Shown here piece after piece: positions 23,501 through 34,240 of a DNA stretch of 64,000 nucleotides. The DNA lies in contig JAEBUN010000010.1 of the NCBI GenBank assembly GCA_023014365.1, forward strand, positions 992,001 through 1,056,000, given 5' to 3'. Position 1 is the first letter of the stretch. Every line of letters starts with the position of its first letter. Source of the DNA: Lepiota brunneoincarnata. Taxonomy: Eukaryota > Basidiomycota > Agaricomycetes > Agaricales > Agaricaceae. The position numbers and the translations under genes were made by a program. The notes beneath the pieces were generated by a model. That model had not been told where the DNA came from. It searched no databases and was given only the letters and a program-made list of their open reading frames with translations.

Positions 23501-25202
23501 TAGGCTAGTGTCCCCGAAAGAGATGGATGCCTCGCTTGCCTCAATAGTGTTCTGTGTTTTTATCTGAATTGACCGTTCTGACATCCACTCCTAAAACCAG
23601 TGAGTTCCCAACCTGGTGCCACACGACTTCAATATATACCAAAATAGTAGTCTCGTCGAGTCCAGCATTGTCCTCCACACTGATCTGCGAAAATATGATT
23701 AATTGGCCAACCAAATGACACGAACCATCGTACCTTCGAGGGGCAGAGCTTGTTGAATAGCAGCTTATAGGGGCATTTTATGTGCCTCCATAGCATCTTA
23801 TCGATGAGAGGCAGGACATCCTTCAATCGCTTGGGAGTGCTCTTGTGCATTCCCAACATGATTGCCCGCTGATCTTCCGTTGGTTTATATTGTAGGTGGT
23901 GGTAAATAAACGAAAAACGAACTTTAATCTCATCTTCACGATTTGTGTAGTCTCTATATCCAAAAACCCCAGATGGGCATGTCGATTGGAAAGGGTTGCT
24001 CAATCCGTGCTGTCGTGGAAAGATGTACCGCAGAGCATGTCGAGCTTTCAGGGCTTGTTCTTTGCGGCTAGGCTCCTGATAGAGGGAAACTGGGGAACCC
24101 TGTTCTCGGCGATGGTAACGGGCACCCTCCCTATCATCGATATTGAAGACGTCTTTGAGGACAAGAGGCTGAGAGATTGGCATCTAAAGTGGCATTTTGA
24201 CTCACGCTGGAGAGGAAGGCCTATTACAATCTTGTTTGCCTTTGGAATATAGTGAGGTCGCGCATAGAACATTCTCGCGCGGACTATTGAAATCGACGCA
24301 GGGCTGAGACAGGATGAGCTCTTTCGCAGCCGCTAAGAAATGTTATTCACTTTTGTACTGCACACGTTTGCCGGTTGTTCTGATGCATCCTCCCAGCTTC
24401 CAGCTTCCGACGTTTCGGCAGCGCCTTATCTACGGGATCGTCCATTTGGGAGGCAGCGCGTTTCGGAATTTTTCCAACCTCTCGATTTGAAAAAGGCATT
24501 TGCACTCGAGTAAGGTGCAGGGGTTCGCCTGACATCTGGCATAAACACCCATTCGGCAGAGAAATGAAGATAGATGTTTCCACTAGTAGGTGAAGCATAA
24601 TTGCAATACCTGCCCTGATTGGGTAGAGCGTCGATCAATAACCTTGCGTGCATCCCAAAGAACGCGACGAACCGTTGCAATAGAATTTCCCAATCTGGCC
24701 CAAGCAGCCCGGTGACTACAGTGTTGACGACAGAGCTCATAATGCCATCCCCTCTCTGATCTTGGTAGGTTTTTATCCCCTAGTCCAAATCCAATAGTGA
24801 CATACCGTGCGAGGATAATATCCTGTTTTGAGGATGTTTTGTTTGGAGTTCTTCGCTTGGAAAAGAATCTGCTGAGCGCGCTTGATTGCCTGGGGGTGGT
24901 TGAGGTCAGACTTGAGCTTGGATTGGTGGTAGATACCTACACCATCCATTCCCACACGTGGTTCCTCGTACTTAAACCGATGCCTCTGGCCTACGATTGA
25001 CGGCAACACAGGTACTCTCAATGAAGTGACGATACGACGGTGGGTCAGAGTCGGTGGGTAAGAAGCGGTTCCTGGTGCCGCTCGTTCCAGGCTCTTCCTC
25101 GAGTATTTCGAGCAGGTATGAGCATAAGTCTTTCACGAGTTGGTAGTGATTGTCCAAAATGATTCTGGTGGGCAGTCGTACACGCACGCCTGAGCCTGTC
25201 AT
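20550..25202 (-). CDS. TERT: Telomerase reverse transcriptase
   Basis: Catalytic subunit of telomerase, which adds telomeric repeats using an RNA template. The gene is cut by many short introns over 4.6 kb. In order on the minus strand: N-terminal ILDNHYQLVKDLCSYLLEIL and SDPPSYRHFIESTCVAVN; KNSKQNILKTGYYPR; WEILLQRFVAFFGMHARLL and SIFISLPNGCLCQMSGEPL (TEN/QFP-type part); RHALRYIFPRQHGLSNPFQ (CP region); ELLEEFLFWFFDSFALPLI joined to FYVTESSAFRNQVLYFRQD (T motif); LGFSFVRLLPKETGVRPIVN (motifs 1 and 2); YFVKVDVQACFDTI (motif A, first Asp); VVGIPQGSVLSSLLCIFFYG (B); LLRMIDDYLLITT (C, Asp-Asp); FLWCGYAIDMKDLSVSVDYS (E); HLNIYQNFLLCAMKMHCYL and ARKPTRYQILLKWLRSEL (C-terminal extension). Stop is at 20550-20552; ATG 25202 is the first in-frame Met. 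All catalytic Asp are present. The T motif separates it from retrotransposon enzymes. Confidence 0.95.
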
Positions 25203-25545
25203 TGGGAGCTCATTAGGCCAGGACGAGAAGAATGTCCAAGGAGGGTCACACCCGCGTGAGCGTGACAACGCGCTATCCGTGACCTTGTATGACCAAGGAT
25301 CGATGCACGAGCACTCATTCCTACGTCTTTTTTATGGTGAGTCACCAATCGTCCCATCCTCCTCGCAACAAAGATGACACCTCTGTCTGGTTTGTTCACG
25401 AATGCTGCCCCAATGGCGGCCACTGTGTGCTCTCCAATAATCCTAGTTATCCTGATCAGTTATCCACTCGACTCGATCTGCAACTGTCCAAAGCTGACTG
25501 ACACTATTACAGAAGGCACATAGATACGAGTAGTACAATAATATA
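25203..25545. other. Spacer between ADP-ribosylglycohydrolase and TERT
   Basis: About 340 bp between two genes on the minus strand. It must hold the terminator of the upstream gene and the TERT promoter. Open frames here are short and without motifs. An additional N-terminal TERT exon cannot be excluded. Confidence 0.4.
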
Positions 25546-26830
25546 TCAAGTACTTCTTGCCAACTCCTCGCTAAAAGTGGCCAGCTCGTCAGCAACCTGC
25601 TCCACCAAGTCCTTTTTCACAAGTGCACTCCTCCATACAAGTACTCTTTCACTCCAAAATCTGTCGGATATATCCGTTTCTGCGTACCACACACCCGCCA
25701 GGCCAGCGTAAATCGCCCCAACTGTATCTGCGTCATCACCCATGTTGACAGCCATCAGTGCGCCTTCCTCGAATGTCTGCGTGCTCATGAAGCAATACAA
25801 TGCAGCAACAAGCGAATGCAGGATGAATCCTGATGACGGAACATCAAAGTCAGACGGCATTGGATAGGGAAGTTCAGGCAGCTCTGTGCGTGTCCCCGGC
25901 TCGTTGGCAGCTGTGATCTTTTGGAGGAGCGGATGGCGAAGCCAGTAATAGCCCTCCCTCTCTGCCAAGCTGGCATCCAAAGGCAATGGCGACGCAGATG
26001 CTGGCACAGTCAACGCCACACGAAGCTCTGCGTTGGAATACGAGCACGATGCAAAATATTCCAACAAGTCCAACTTTGAGAGCTGACTTTTCCCTGAAGT
26101 AGCTCGCATTATTTTGACGATCGCACCCGTCCAAACTTCGCAAGCCTCAACGCAAATCGGGCTCGGGTGTGTCGCACGACTACTCCTTGCCGCATAGGTT
26201 CGCGCCTGATTCTCGTCCCTCCAATATGCAAGGCCAATAGGAAGCACACGCATTAAGCTCCCATTTCCCGCAAACACGTTCCCACCCATGTTTTCTCGAA
26301 TAATGCCAAGGATCTCCTCCGTTGATCGATCCCGGTGCATCTGGAAAATATGCAATGCACGCCTGGTCGTGCCTCCGATATCAAAACACCTCCCAATGGC
26401 GGAAAGCTCGCCATGGTGAAACCAAGTTAAATAAGCTTGTAACTGGCTCCTTTCATCGAAGCCATCTTCCGTTTCTGGAGAACGAGCGAGGGAACGGGCT
26501 AGGCATAAGGTCATTGAAGTATCGTCCGTCCATACACCTGGCGGAAGATTGAAGTTACTGTTAGCTATCATGGTTGTGACTGGCTCGAAAGCTGGACCGA
26601 TGATGGAACTCAGCCGGTCCCCCCAACGCATCGATCATTGCTGTAGCAAGGATCGAGAGTCGAATCTTCGTTGCGGGTGAAGCAAACGAAGGATGCTGAT
26701 GTTGTAATGGGGTAAGGCGGGGCACGGTCGGTAGCATCGGTTTAACACGAGAAACAGGAAGTGGTAGAGAAGATAGCATCGGACTTGCGGCCTTTCTCTT
26801 GCGTTTACTTGCGAGATCCCAGAAAGGCAT
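25546..26830 (-). CDS. ADP-ribosylglycohydrolase (DraG/ARH family)
   Basis: Predicted Mg2+-dependent hydrolase removing ADP-ribose from proteins or other acceptors. The N-terminal exon (MPFWDLASKRKRKAASPM) is basic and then has KIRLSILATAMIDALGGPAEF, the usual family start. The second part has PPGVWTDDTSMTLCLARSLA (metal-binding TDDT), GNVFAGNGSLMRVLPIGLAY, RATHPSPICVEACEVW and NMGDDADTVGAIYAGLAGVW (DDADT, second metal site). All key Asp are present and the total length of about 425 residues is typical. The two parts are in different frames: at about 26587 one extra base interrupts RSSFEPVTTM. There is no room for an intron, so a sequence error or a frameshift mutation is likely. The short basic N terminus could be a nuclear or mitochondrial signal. 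It lies just upstream of TERT on the same strand. Confidence 0.88.
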
Positions 26831-27219
26831 TGTGGAACGAGGAGAATGGATATGTCGTCAGCTGGACTGGCTCGACCTCTGAGTTTTAAAGGGTCTACCC
26901 TTCAGGCTAGGGCGTGTTTTCAGAGACAGTTGCACTGCCCCCTGCGTCGGTATTGATTAGTCGGGTACAACTTAACCGAGTCCGTGGCGATACAATGTCG
27001 TATGGCGAACACTTGAGCGCTGAGGCCGTACTCGTACTCCGGGAAATACGCAGCCGGAGCCTTGAGGCGGGTTCGAGGTCCCGGAAGAAATCTGGGCTTG
27101 GAGACCGTTACGATGCGCAATCGCGCCATATCAGATGCCATCAATGACTGTCCAAAGATAAGATCCATTTTGGCATATTACAGAGCTCCCAAGATATCAG
27201 TACCCCCCCCCCCTTAACC

Positions 27220-28606
27220 ATGGTCCTCCGCATTGGATACGGTGAGCAACAGTTCTTCCCACCCGACAATAAACGGAGCCTTTTCACCAGTCCGGGAACA
27301 TTTCTCATCCCCTCTGCTCCAATTCGCAGAGGAAGACAAGGAAGCGACCTTTACACTCGTCGAATGTCCAAGTGAGGTTGCATTCCTTGACATCCCGTTG
27401 ATTCCATTCATACCTGATCCCCGACAGGTGGAACAGGACAGCTCATTTCCTGTCTGGCTAACGACGAAATTGATGTTGCGATGTGAGGTTCACTGTCCTG
27501 CTTCCATCAGTGCCGATAAACGCCTGAACGTTATATCCCAAGCGCCTTGACCGATCCCCTGATCTCCGGAATAGCGAACGGCTCAAAGGCTTACAAACTC
27601 GTCGGTAGCTATGTTTCCACTCCGTTAAACTGGTGCGACATCCTCAATCGCGATAAACAACCATGTCTGAGTGGACATCCGTCGTTTAGGGCCGTGATTA
27701 CTGGTGTCAACTCAGAGTACACGGACATCACCCAGCTTAAGGGAACCAAGATTGGGATCTCGCGCTATGGCAGGTGATTCCAACCACCCGATGGTAGTTC
27801 CCGGAAGAGTTCACTAGTGATTGATTAGCGGCAGCCACACAATGGCATATGTTCTGGCCTTGCAACAGGGCTGGCCCGTAGATCGCCTCCTATTTCAAGG
27901 CAAGTTTGAACGTGATTCTCCCTTGTTGCAGGATGAGGACACCGAGTGAACGCAGTGAATAACAATATCGATGGGCTGGTCGATTCCGTGAAAGATGAAT
28001 CCACAAGTGCCTTCATGTGGGAGTGGTTTACCACGAAGCCCTACGCAGATGCCGGTCAAGTCCGTTTCGTGAGTCTGACTCTGTGGAGGTGCTTTTATCC
28101 ATCGGAGACCTGTTCATCGGCGATTAGATTGGATCCGTTCCGACCCCTTGGCCCTCGTGGCTTATTGCGGCACACCCCGAACGGGCTCGGGTTGGTCCCC
28201 TTGGAACTTTTCTTAAGCAGTTGACTACCCACGTTCGAAACTTCAAATCACCTGAAAACCGAGCGAAAAACAGTATCGACTTTATCAAGGCCAAATTCTG
28301 CTACCCAGAAGAGGACATCAGGGTGGGCATCAATATATCACAACCCTGTCTTTACTATCAATCGAGACTGAACCCGCAACTCAGCGATGGCTGGAAACTG
28401 TTGATTATTCTACCGACTGTCAGGAGATATCGGCAAAAGTACTGTTTGATACGCTTGGGTACGCTTTTCGAAACCACATTAAATTCGCGCTTCTGACATC
28501 GGAGACTAGGGTTCTGCAGAAAGCTGGAGTCGTCAAGACACCTGAAGCGGGTTTCCAACTTGACGATTTTGTCAATGTTGAGATTGCAAAGCTCACGCAA
28601 GAGTGA
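27220..28606 (+). CDS. Ca3427-like protein with periplasmic-binding-protein type 2 fold
   Basis: A cytosolic protein with the fold of bacterial ABC-transporter substrate-binding proteins, related to Candida albicans Ca3427 and the NMT1/THI5-like superfamily. The ligand is unknown. ATG 27220 starts MVLRIGY; after an intron comes REHFSSPLLQFAEEDKEATF, then GTGQLISCLANDEIDVA, LTDPLISGIANGSKAYKLVG, DITQLKGTKIGISRYG joined to SHTMAYVLALQQGWPVDRLL, NNIDGLVDSVKDESTSAFMW, TPWPSWLIAAHPE, LTTHVRNFKSPENRAKNSID and the final FQLDDFVNVEIAKLTQE. At least seven GT-AG introns restore one continuous frame. The ITQLKGTKIGISR block is the diagnostic part. No signal peptide or lipobox is seen, so it is not periplasmic-like in location. 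Eleven C residues stand immediately before the start region. Confidence 0.82.
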
Positions 28607-28814
28607 GATGGCAGCTAGCCCTGGATATTAAAGCATTTTATTATATTTTATGCATAACCTCTTTGGCCTCCTTTGATACAGACACAGCCATGGAATGAGA
28701 AAAGGCGAAGCTGGTGCAGTATGAATATATGTGGTGTACTGTTGGTACAAAGAGCAAATCAGTGAGCATCAAAGCGTGCATACCATCCTCGTGTGCACAT
28801 CATTGTGCGATATC

Positions 28815-29790
28815 CTAAACATGTGCGGCGGGTTTTTCATCCTTCTTCTTATTGAGGAAACCTGACAGGGAAGGTGGAAATAAGTCTGATGCCCGTTGTC
28901 ATCAAGACCTCTTTACCTTTCAACTTCTGTTTGTGAGCCCTTTCACGTTCATCATCAATAGCTTTCAGTCGCACAAGCTCTGCATCTGCAGCTGCCGCAT
29001 CTGTAACCCAGAGTCGGTATTATTGTCGCCAAGGCGGGATGCGGGCAGACCTTCTGGACTCTTGGACCTAAGGTCTTCCAAGATCTTGCTCGCTTTCTCA
29101 AAAAAACCTTGTTCTCCAAGTGCCTTCCCTTTCCGAAACATGGCCTTGTAGTTATTCTCGTTCTTCTGAAGTGCCTGAATACCGGGTAGACATCAAGTTG
29201 ACACCCGAAGAGAACCCCAAGAACCGCGAACCTTGTCTGCGGTCTCTGCTGCGCGCTTCCAATTTTTGTTCTTGATGTGACATGCGGCCATATTCGCATA
29301 GGTCCTCTCAACAAGCCCGTCTACCTGTCGATACAGGACTATGATCGGATGCGCCCTTGGAGAACATTCTAATTACTGACCTCCGTACGTTCCTTCGTTT
29401 TAGGACCTTTTGTAGCATCACTGGATGAAGTGAGTGGCTGAGAAATTCCAAGGCTTTGCAGGCCAGCCCTGGGATGGACATCGAAAGTATAAGTCGCGTC
29501 CGGGAGGTCAACCAATGCAGGCGTACTTGTCTAGTCCTAGTAGGAACATAAGAGCCTGACCAACATGAGCTAAGCGGTGTGAATCACTGCAAAGGTACTC
29601 ACTTCATGATAGGCCTTGAGGGCTACGGACGCAGATCAACAGATGATGGTCCAAGGATGAGACAGGGCTCGCCTTGCTGAGTTTCGCCCCTTTTGAATGC
29701 TTGATCACCAATCTCCTTTTTCTGCCTTGCTATGTTGAGCTTGTACTCCGTGCTTTGGCCGACGGGGTCGGTGTTTTCTGGGGAAGACAT
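28815..29790 (-). CDS. Tetratricopeptide-repeat protein
   Basis: A small soluble TPR protein, possibly a co-chaperone or scaffold. ATG 29790 begins MSSPENTDPVGQSTEYKLNI, then KKEIGDQAFKRGETQQ joined to ALKAYHE and ALMFLLGLDK, giving the first TPR-like hairpin. The middle exon (LQSLGISQPLTSSSDATKG) is a loop. Next comes VDGLVERTYANMAACHIKNK, NWKRAAETADK and NYKAMFRKGKALGEQGFFEK, clear TPR units. The tail (ELVRLKAIDDERERAHKQKL, then FLNKKKDEKPAAHV) is charged. The arrangement recalls the TPR domains of immunophilins and TTC9-like proteins. One intron begins with GC instead of GT at about 29670; using it restores the frame exactly. Near 29020 the frame changes before the charged tail and cannot be explained by an obvious intron. 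Confidence 0.8.
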
Positions 29791-29943
29791 CAATACTGAA
29801 ATGGTTATTGGAGCTGAACGGTGAAAGGAAGAGCAGAACGGTTCGGCGAAACCATATCTTTGTGTGGCTGTGCAATCTGCTTGGCCTTGTTGTGATTTGA
29901 CCTGCAAGGTTGTTTTGCGAGCTCACCCGTCGTTGTCCACAAC

Positions 29944-30243
29944 ATGGCGTTATTGTCGAACATCGTCGGCTTCTCCCTCTTTGGCCTTGCAACGCGGTTT
30001 GGCCAACTTGGTATTCAAAGGAGAAACCTTTTCGACAGTGGGTTCATTTTTAGAATGTCCAAGAGGAACTCCGAGTACTGACCACACCCTTCGACAGACC
30101 CTGGAGGTCATCTCATAGCTATGGGCGTGTTTGGCTACGCAGGATATTGGGCATACAAGTGGGACGTCCGGGCAGCTGAACTCCTCGCCCAGAAAAGGGA
30201 CGAGATCCGTGAGCGAAGACGGAGCGTGGTAGCAGACGAGTAG
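29944..30243 (+). CDS. Small membrane protein, possibly a mitochondrial complex I accessory subunit
   Basis: Two exons. Exon 1, from ATG 29944, has MALLSNIVGFSLFGLATRFG and QLGIQRRNLFD. An intron of about 64 nt (starting gtgggttc, ending cttcgacag) joins to NPGGHLIAMGVFGYAGYWAY, KWDVRAAELLAQKRDEIRER, stop at 30241-30243. The splice restores an Asn codon and keeps frame. The product of about 78 residues has two hydrophobic segments around a short loop and a charged C-terminal helix. This shape fits small accessory subunits of respiratory complexes. I recall similar fungal proteins labelled NADH-ubiquinone oxidoreductase subunits, but that is from memory and uncertain. It is divergent to the TPR gene with about 150 bp between starts. 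Confidence 0.65.
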
Positions 30244-30899
30244 ACGTGGGCGCAAAGGACAGTCTTAGATGTGGAGCAATCACTGTACGTTCCTTTGAAA
30301 CTTGAACGAGGTCGTTTCCTGACATACATTATCTGAAAGGTTCTAGACGAGCATGTATCCTCAGACGCCTGGAGTTAATTATACGCGCTCCCTACGAGCC
30401 CATCCTGTTGGATGAGGACGTCGGGTGCTATTTATTCTCTGGCTCTTTGTGGCTGGCATATTGTAAATGGCATAGAGGGTAGCCAGTCGACTCCATGAAC
30501 GCAAACCAGGTAATGAATCTTGGTCCGGTCAAAGGTTAGACGGCTTCTATTCAATGCCTCCAGAGATTAGAGGTGCCATATCTTGAAACGATGATCCACC
30601 GACACAATCATGCTTCAGAAATTCGCTCTAGCTACCGCCTCTTCTAGTGATTCTGACTTGGCACTAGCAGAATCCAGTTGCCTCGCTGGTATTGAAACCT
30701 CATGCTTTGTCCAGAATCCTAGAGAGAAAGGTCACAATAGGGATTGGTGAATGAGTAGCATCGCATCTACCTATCACCACCTATATTCAGCCACAAGGTA
30801 TCTGGAGCACCCACAGTCTGACATACGACGGGGCGTAGTCGCAGTTGAGAATACGCCGGCTACAGATTCCCATCTCTCTATTCCGTAAATTTCCTTAGT
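30244..30899. other. Region upstream of the TPR-CHAT remnant
   Basis: About 650 bp in which I see no intact coding frame. It may contain more decayed TPR sequence but no repeat is clear enough to call. Confidence 0.3.
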
Positions 30900-32258
30900 T
30901 GAATCTGCTAAACACCCGTTCACAGTGTGGAATGATATTGAAGACCTCGACCGCGCGATCCAGTTGAATGACGCTGCAGTGAAAACTACAAAGGAAGGAA
31001 CCCGGACCACATGATTTGGCCTACACCTAGCAATCTTATACTATCCTCGCTCGAATTCCGAAGAGCTGGACATCGCCCTTCAGACTGCTCTGCAGGCGGT
31101 GACGGCTTTGCCTCGAATGAATCCGCATTATGGCCATTTTTGCCTTACGCTTGGTCAGCGGTTTCTAAGGCGGTAGTGGTGCGACGATGATATCGTGCTA
31201 CGCCTAACGGACATCCCTCCCCCTTTGGTTTTGTCATGTTGGCTCTCTACCAACACAACCTTTCCATACCCACAATACCGTCAACACCACGACAGCCAGC
31301 ATCTGGAACGAGCTCCGTACGGGCTCACCCCGCCCGCGAGAAGACTCTGAGGACTAATCCGCTATTTCTGGAATAGCTCCTTAACATCGCCTTCTGTGCT
31401 AACGACCTTACCGTGCAACTGTCTCAGTGCAAGAGGGATCCGAAAGAATCGCAAGACAGCCGGGAGCTTTCCGGCCGTTACAGCACCATGGGCTTGCCCT
31501 ACTCGACCATTGGAAAACAGAGATGCTGCATCAATATGGACCAGAGCGACAGTCGAAGCAGCAGAAAGGTCGAAAGTTTTCCGACCTTTCGGCTCTGCAG
31601 AATCAGTTGGCACCACATCGTTGCATCTGCCTGCCAGATGAGGCTGACTTGCCGCCCGTGCTTCACTTTTCCTGGCTTCGACAAATAACACCCCCGAAGG
31701 TCATTTCTCAGTTGTGCAATTGGTGTCCAGATCATAAATATGCTGCTATCCAAAACGTTATCAAGGAGATCACAGCCATCAAGGAGGGTGCTGGAGGACT
31801 GCGGGCCTCTGCCCTTGTCAATACGGACACTACCACGGAGAAGGTCATAGCCCAATTACTTGACCCAAAGCGGCTGCATTCGATTAGTCTAACAAGGCAA
31901 CACGAAGGATCCTTTGAGCTGCTGCTTGTTACTGTATGATGGTAGATGGTGCTTGAAACAGCTCCTCAGCACGCCCTTGCCCAAGGCAGAATTCGTCTTC
32001 CTCCGCGTGTGAATCGGCGATGGGTGACACGACATTGTCGAACGAATCTTTACATTTGGCTGGAGGAATATTGTAGACGGCTATTGCGACATTGTGGTCG
32101 ATCAATGATGACGACGCATCAACGGTGGCCAGGATTGTGTATGAGCACCTTTTTATGGCTGATGCTGCGGAGGCGCTGCGAGAAGCAGTCAATCACTTGC
32201 GTGGTCTAGGAGTTCCCGCACACCGCTCGATACCTTTCAGTTCATACCGGAGTTTGAC
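30900..32258 (+). pseudogene. Decayed TPR-CHAT (caspase-like) gene
   Basis: Remains of a protein with tetratricopeptide repeats followed by a CHAT peptidase domain. The TPR part near 30900-31165 reads HPFTVWNDIEDLDRAIQLND, a stop, then LAILYYPRSNSEELDIALQT. The CHAT part begins near 31750 (IKEITAIKEGAGGLRASALV, NTDTTTEKVIAQL), then KRLHSISLTRQHEGSFEL, where the family has an HFACHG-like motif with the catalytic His. That His is gone. After a frame change come LLYDGRWCLKQLLSTPLPKA and EFVFL, another frame change, then ACESAMGDTTLSNESLHLAG, which keeps the catalytic Cys. A TAG interrupts AGGIL*TAIATLWSINDD near 32075, and the domain ends VARIVYEHLF and REAVNHLRGLGVPAHRSIPF. Stops, shifts and active-site loss together mean the gene is dead. 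Such proteins form expanded families in mushrooms; their role there is largely unknown. Confidence 0.75.
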
Positions 32259-34240
32259 CATGTGATTATACCTTTTCTCTGGGTATGACATAGCGGAAAC
32301 CAGCCGATGCGGGTGATAGTTGACAAGAACCAGTCTGGTTCGAGGGCGTTCGCCCGCCCTGGGATCACGAACTACGAAATAGCAGATATTCCGATCTCCC
32401 TCTCGCCGTGTTTAATTCACCAACCCCAGGGAAATCCCTGGTTATTCCCATTGGAGACTTTGCACGTTCGGACTGAAGGTACCTAGGCTTGAGAAGATTA
32501 AAGCAATTTATCGGCCGTAGCTTGATCGCTTACTGACTCCGTTCCGTCCACACACGTCCATGGGATCTAGAGTTGTAATCACCTGGCAGCTACACACCAA
32601 TTTCGTGGACACCTGCAAGTGGAGGCAACGCTAAGCTTCCAGGTGATGTTTGATAGTCAGCTCGTTCTCATCGTTTCAGCGGCCCTGTTGTCCTGTCTTG
32701 GAGAGGTCCACGAGGATAATCATTCTTGGGTGTTCTTCCGCTAATGGACTTCTACATGGTACTTCAAGTCATCACTGCGCAACTGACGGCGGGTTGACGT
32801 TCGACCGGAGGAGTTATCGCCTCGAGGCAAAGTATTGGCATATCAGGACAACCCTACACACTTGGAATTCCTCGGCGTGGGCTAGAACAGCTCACCCCTA
32901 CAGCCTCGAGGCACACAGAACATCGTCGGCGGTGGAAGTTTCAACTTGTCATTCTGACTTTCTAGCTTGCGGCGGCCACTCCGGACGGCCGAGAGGACAA
33001 ATGAGGTTAATATATATACAAATATATATATGTATATATACATTTCCACCAGTTCGATCTATTGGGTCCGGAAGTGTGCTACACCGCGGTGAAACAGATC
33101 ATTGGACGGGTGGGAAAGCAAAGAAGAGAGAAAACGACGAAAGCAGTTCAATGTGTTTCTAAGCCTCATTACCGATAAAACCAAAGAATGAAGAGCAAGA
33201 AAGGAAGAAAAGGGGGTTACACAGAACCGCCTGGAACTCTAACGGTGGAAGATTAAAAGAGCGGGGGTGGCGAAAGGTATATATCAGCCGGATTATCGAA
33301 AATGAAAAGCAGAGTTCGAACCGATATTAGGGCAAACGAGATGAGAATGAAGGCAGAAGAATTGATTGATGTTACACGCTCGTCCAAGCGAACGAATCCA
33401 TGTCGATGTACTATGCGGGTGATGATGGTTTTGATGACAATGAAAACCAGAGTGTATGCGCAACCGAGTGAATCAAAGCAGAAAAGATGGGAAAAATGAA
33501 CTCAGAAGGAATGTGACATGTGTAAACTGAGTGCGAGAGGCAGGGAGAAAGCGTGGTCAAGTTAGTGCCAAAGGAATGTGAATAACCCGATTTGGGCACA
33601 GAGAGATCTGTGAAACATCTGGAACAGGTGCCATGACAATGTTTTGCTGTTGGATGTGAGATAAGGAATGTGGATGATCAATGTGCTGAGGGAGTGTGGT
33701 GTGTGGGAGACAGACGGGAAAGTCGGTTCAGAATGGCTAAGAAATGGACCACTTTCCATGAGCTGAGGTCTCTTGGATTGGGAGCGGTCTTTTCCAAGAA
33801 TAGGGGGGAGGGGAAAGGTGTCGATCGACAAGGAGAGTGTCGTTCAAAGTGTGGAGTCAGGGTGATGTTTGTTGGGCGAGGCAATGAGTCAACCAGGGCG
33901 GTTGTTGATGAGGTGGACCACTCCACGATCATAGATATGATCAAGTTCATCCTGGGTCACGATCGAGGAAATTAAAGGAATGGAAGCGAGTTGTTTGTTC
34001 GACTCCCAAGGCGACAAGTGCGGCAAAGGGGATTCCAGAACGTGGTATGGTGACTAGTGTGTATGGTTGGTCCATGCGGTGCGGAGAGATGGATATAATG
34101 CACAAGAGATTTTGAATGTATGTGGAGAATTGTTCGTGATGGCTGGGAGCCAGTGAGAGTGATGGTGATACAATACTGGCAAGTGAATGTGGTTGCGAAA
34201 AGACCACATCCTTGCTCAATTCTTCCCCAAGAGAGGATAA
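32259..34240. other. Gene-poor region
   Basis: About 2 kb without a supported gene. Open frames up to 170 codons (32650-33162) have no recognisable motif. The part 33100-34200 is strongly purine-rich on the plus strand (pyrimidine-rich on minus), which could be 3' flank or a low-complexity tail region of the minus-strand gene ending at 34241. Confidence 0.4.
33008..33044. repeat. TA-rich microsatellite
   Basis: An imperfect run of TA dinucleotides interrupted by caa, tg and ca. Simple repeat with no evident function. Confidence 0.7.

Noticed and set aside
32650..33162. 170-codon plus-strand frame
   Set aside because: No motif, runs into the TA microsatellite, and composition looks random.
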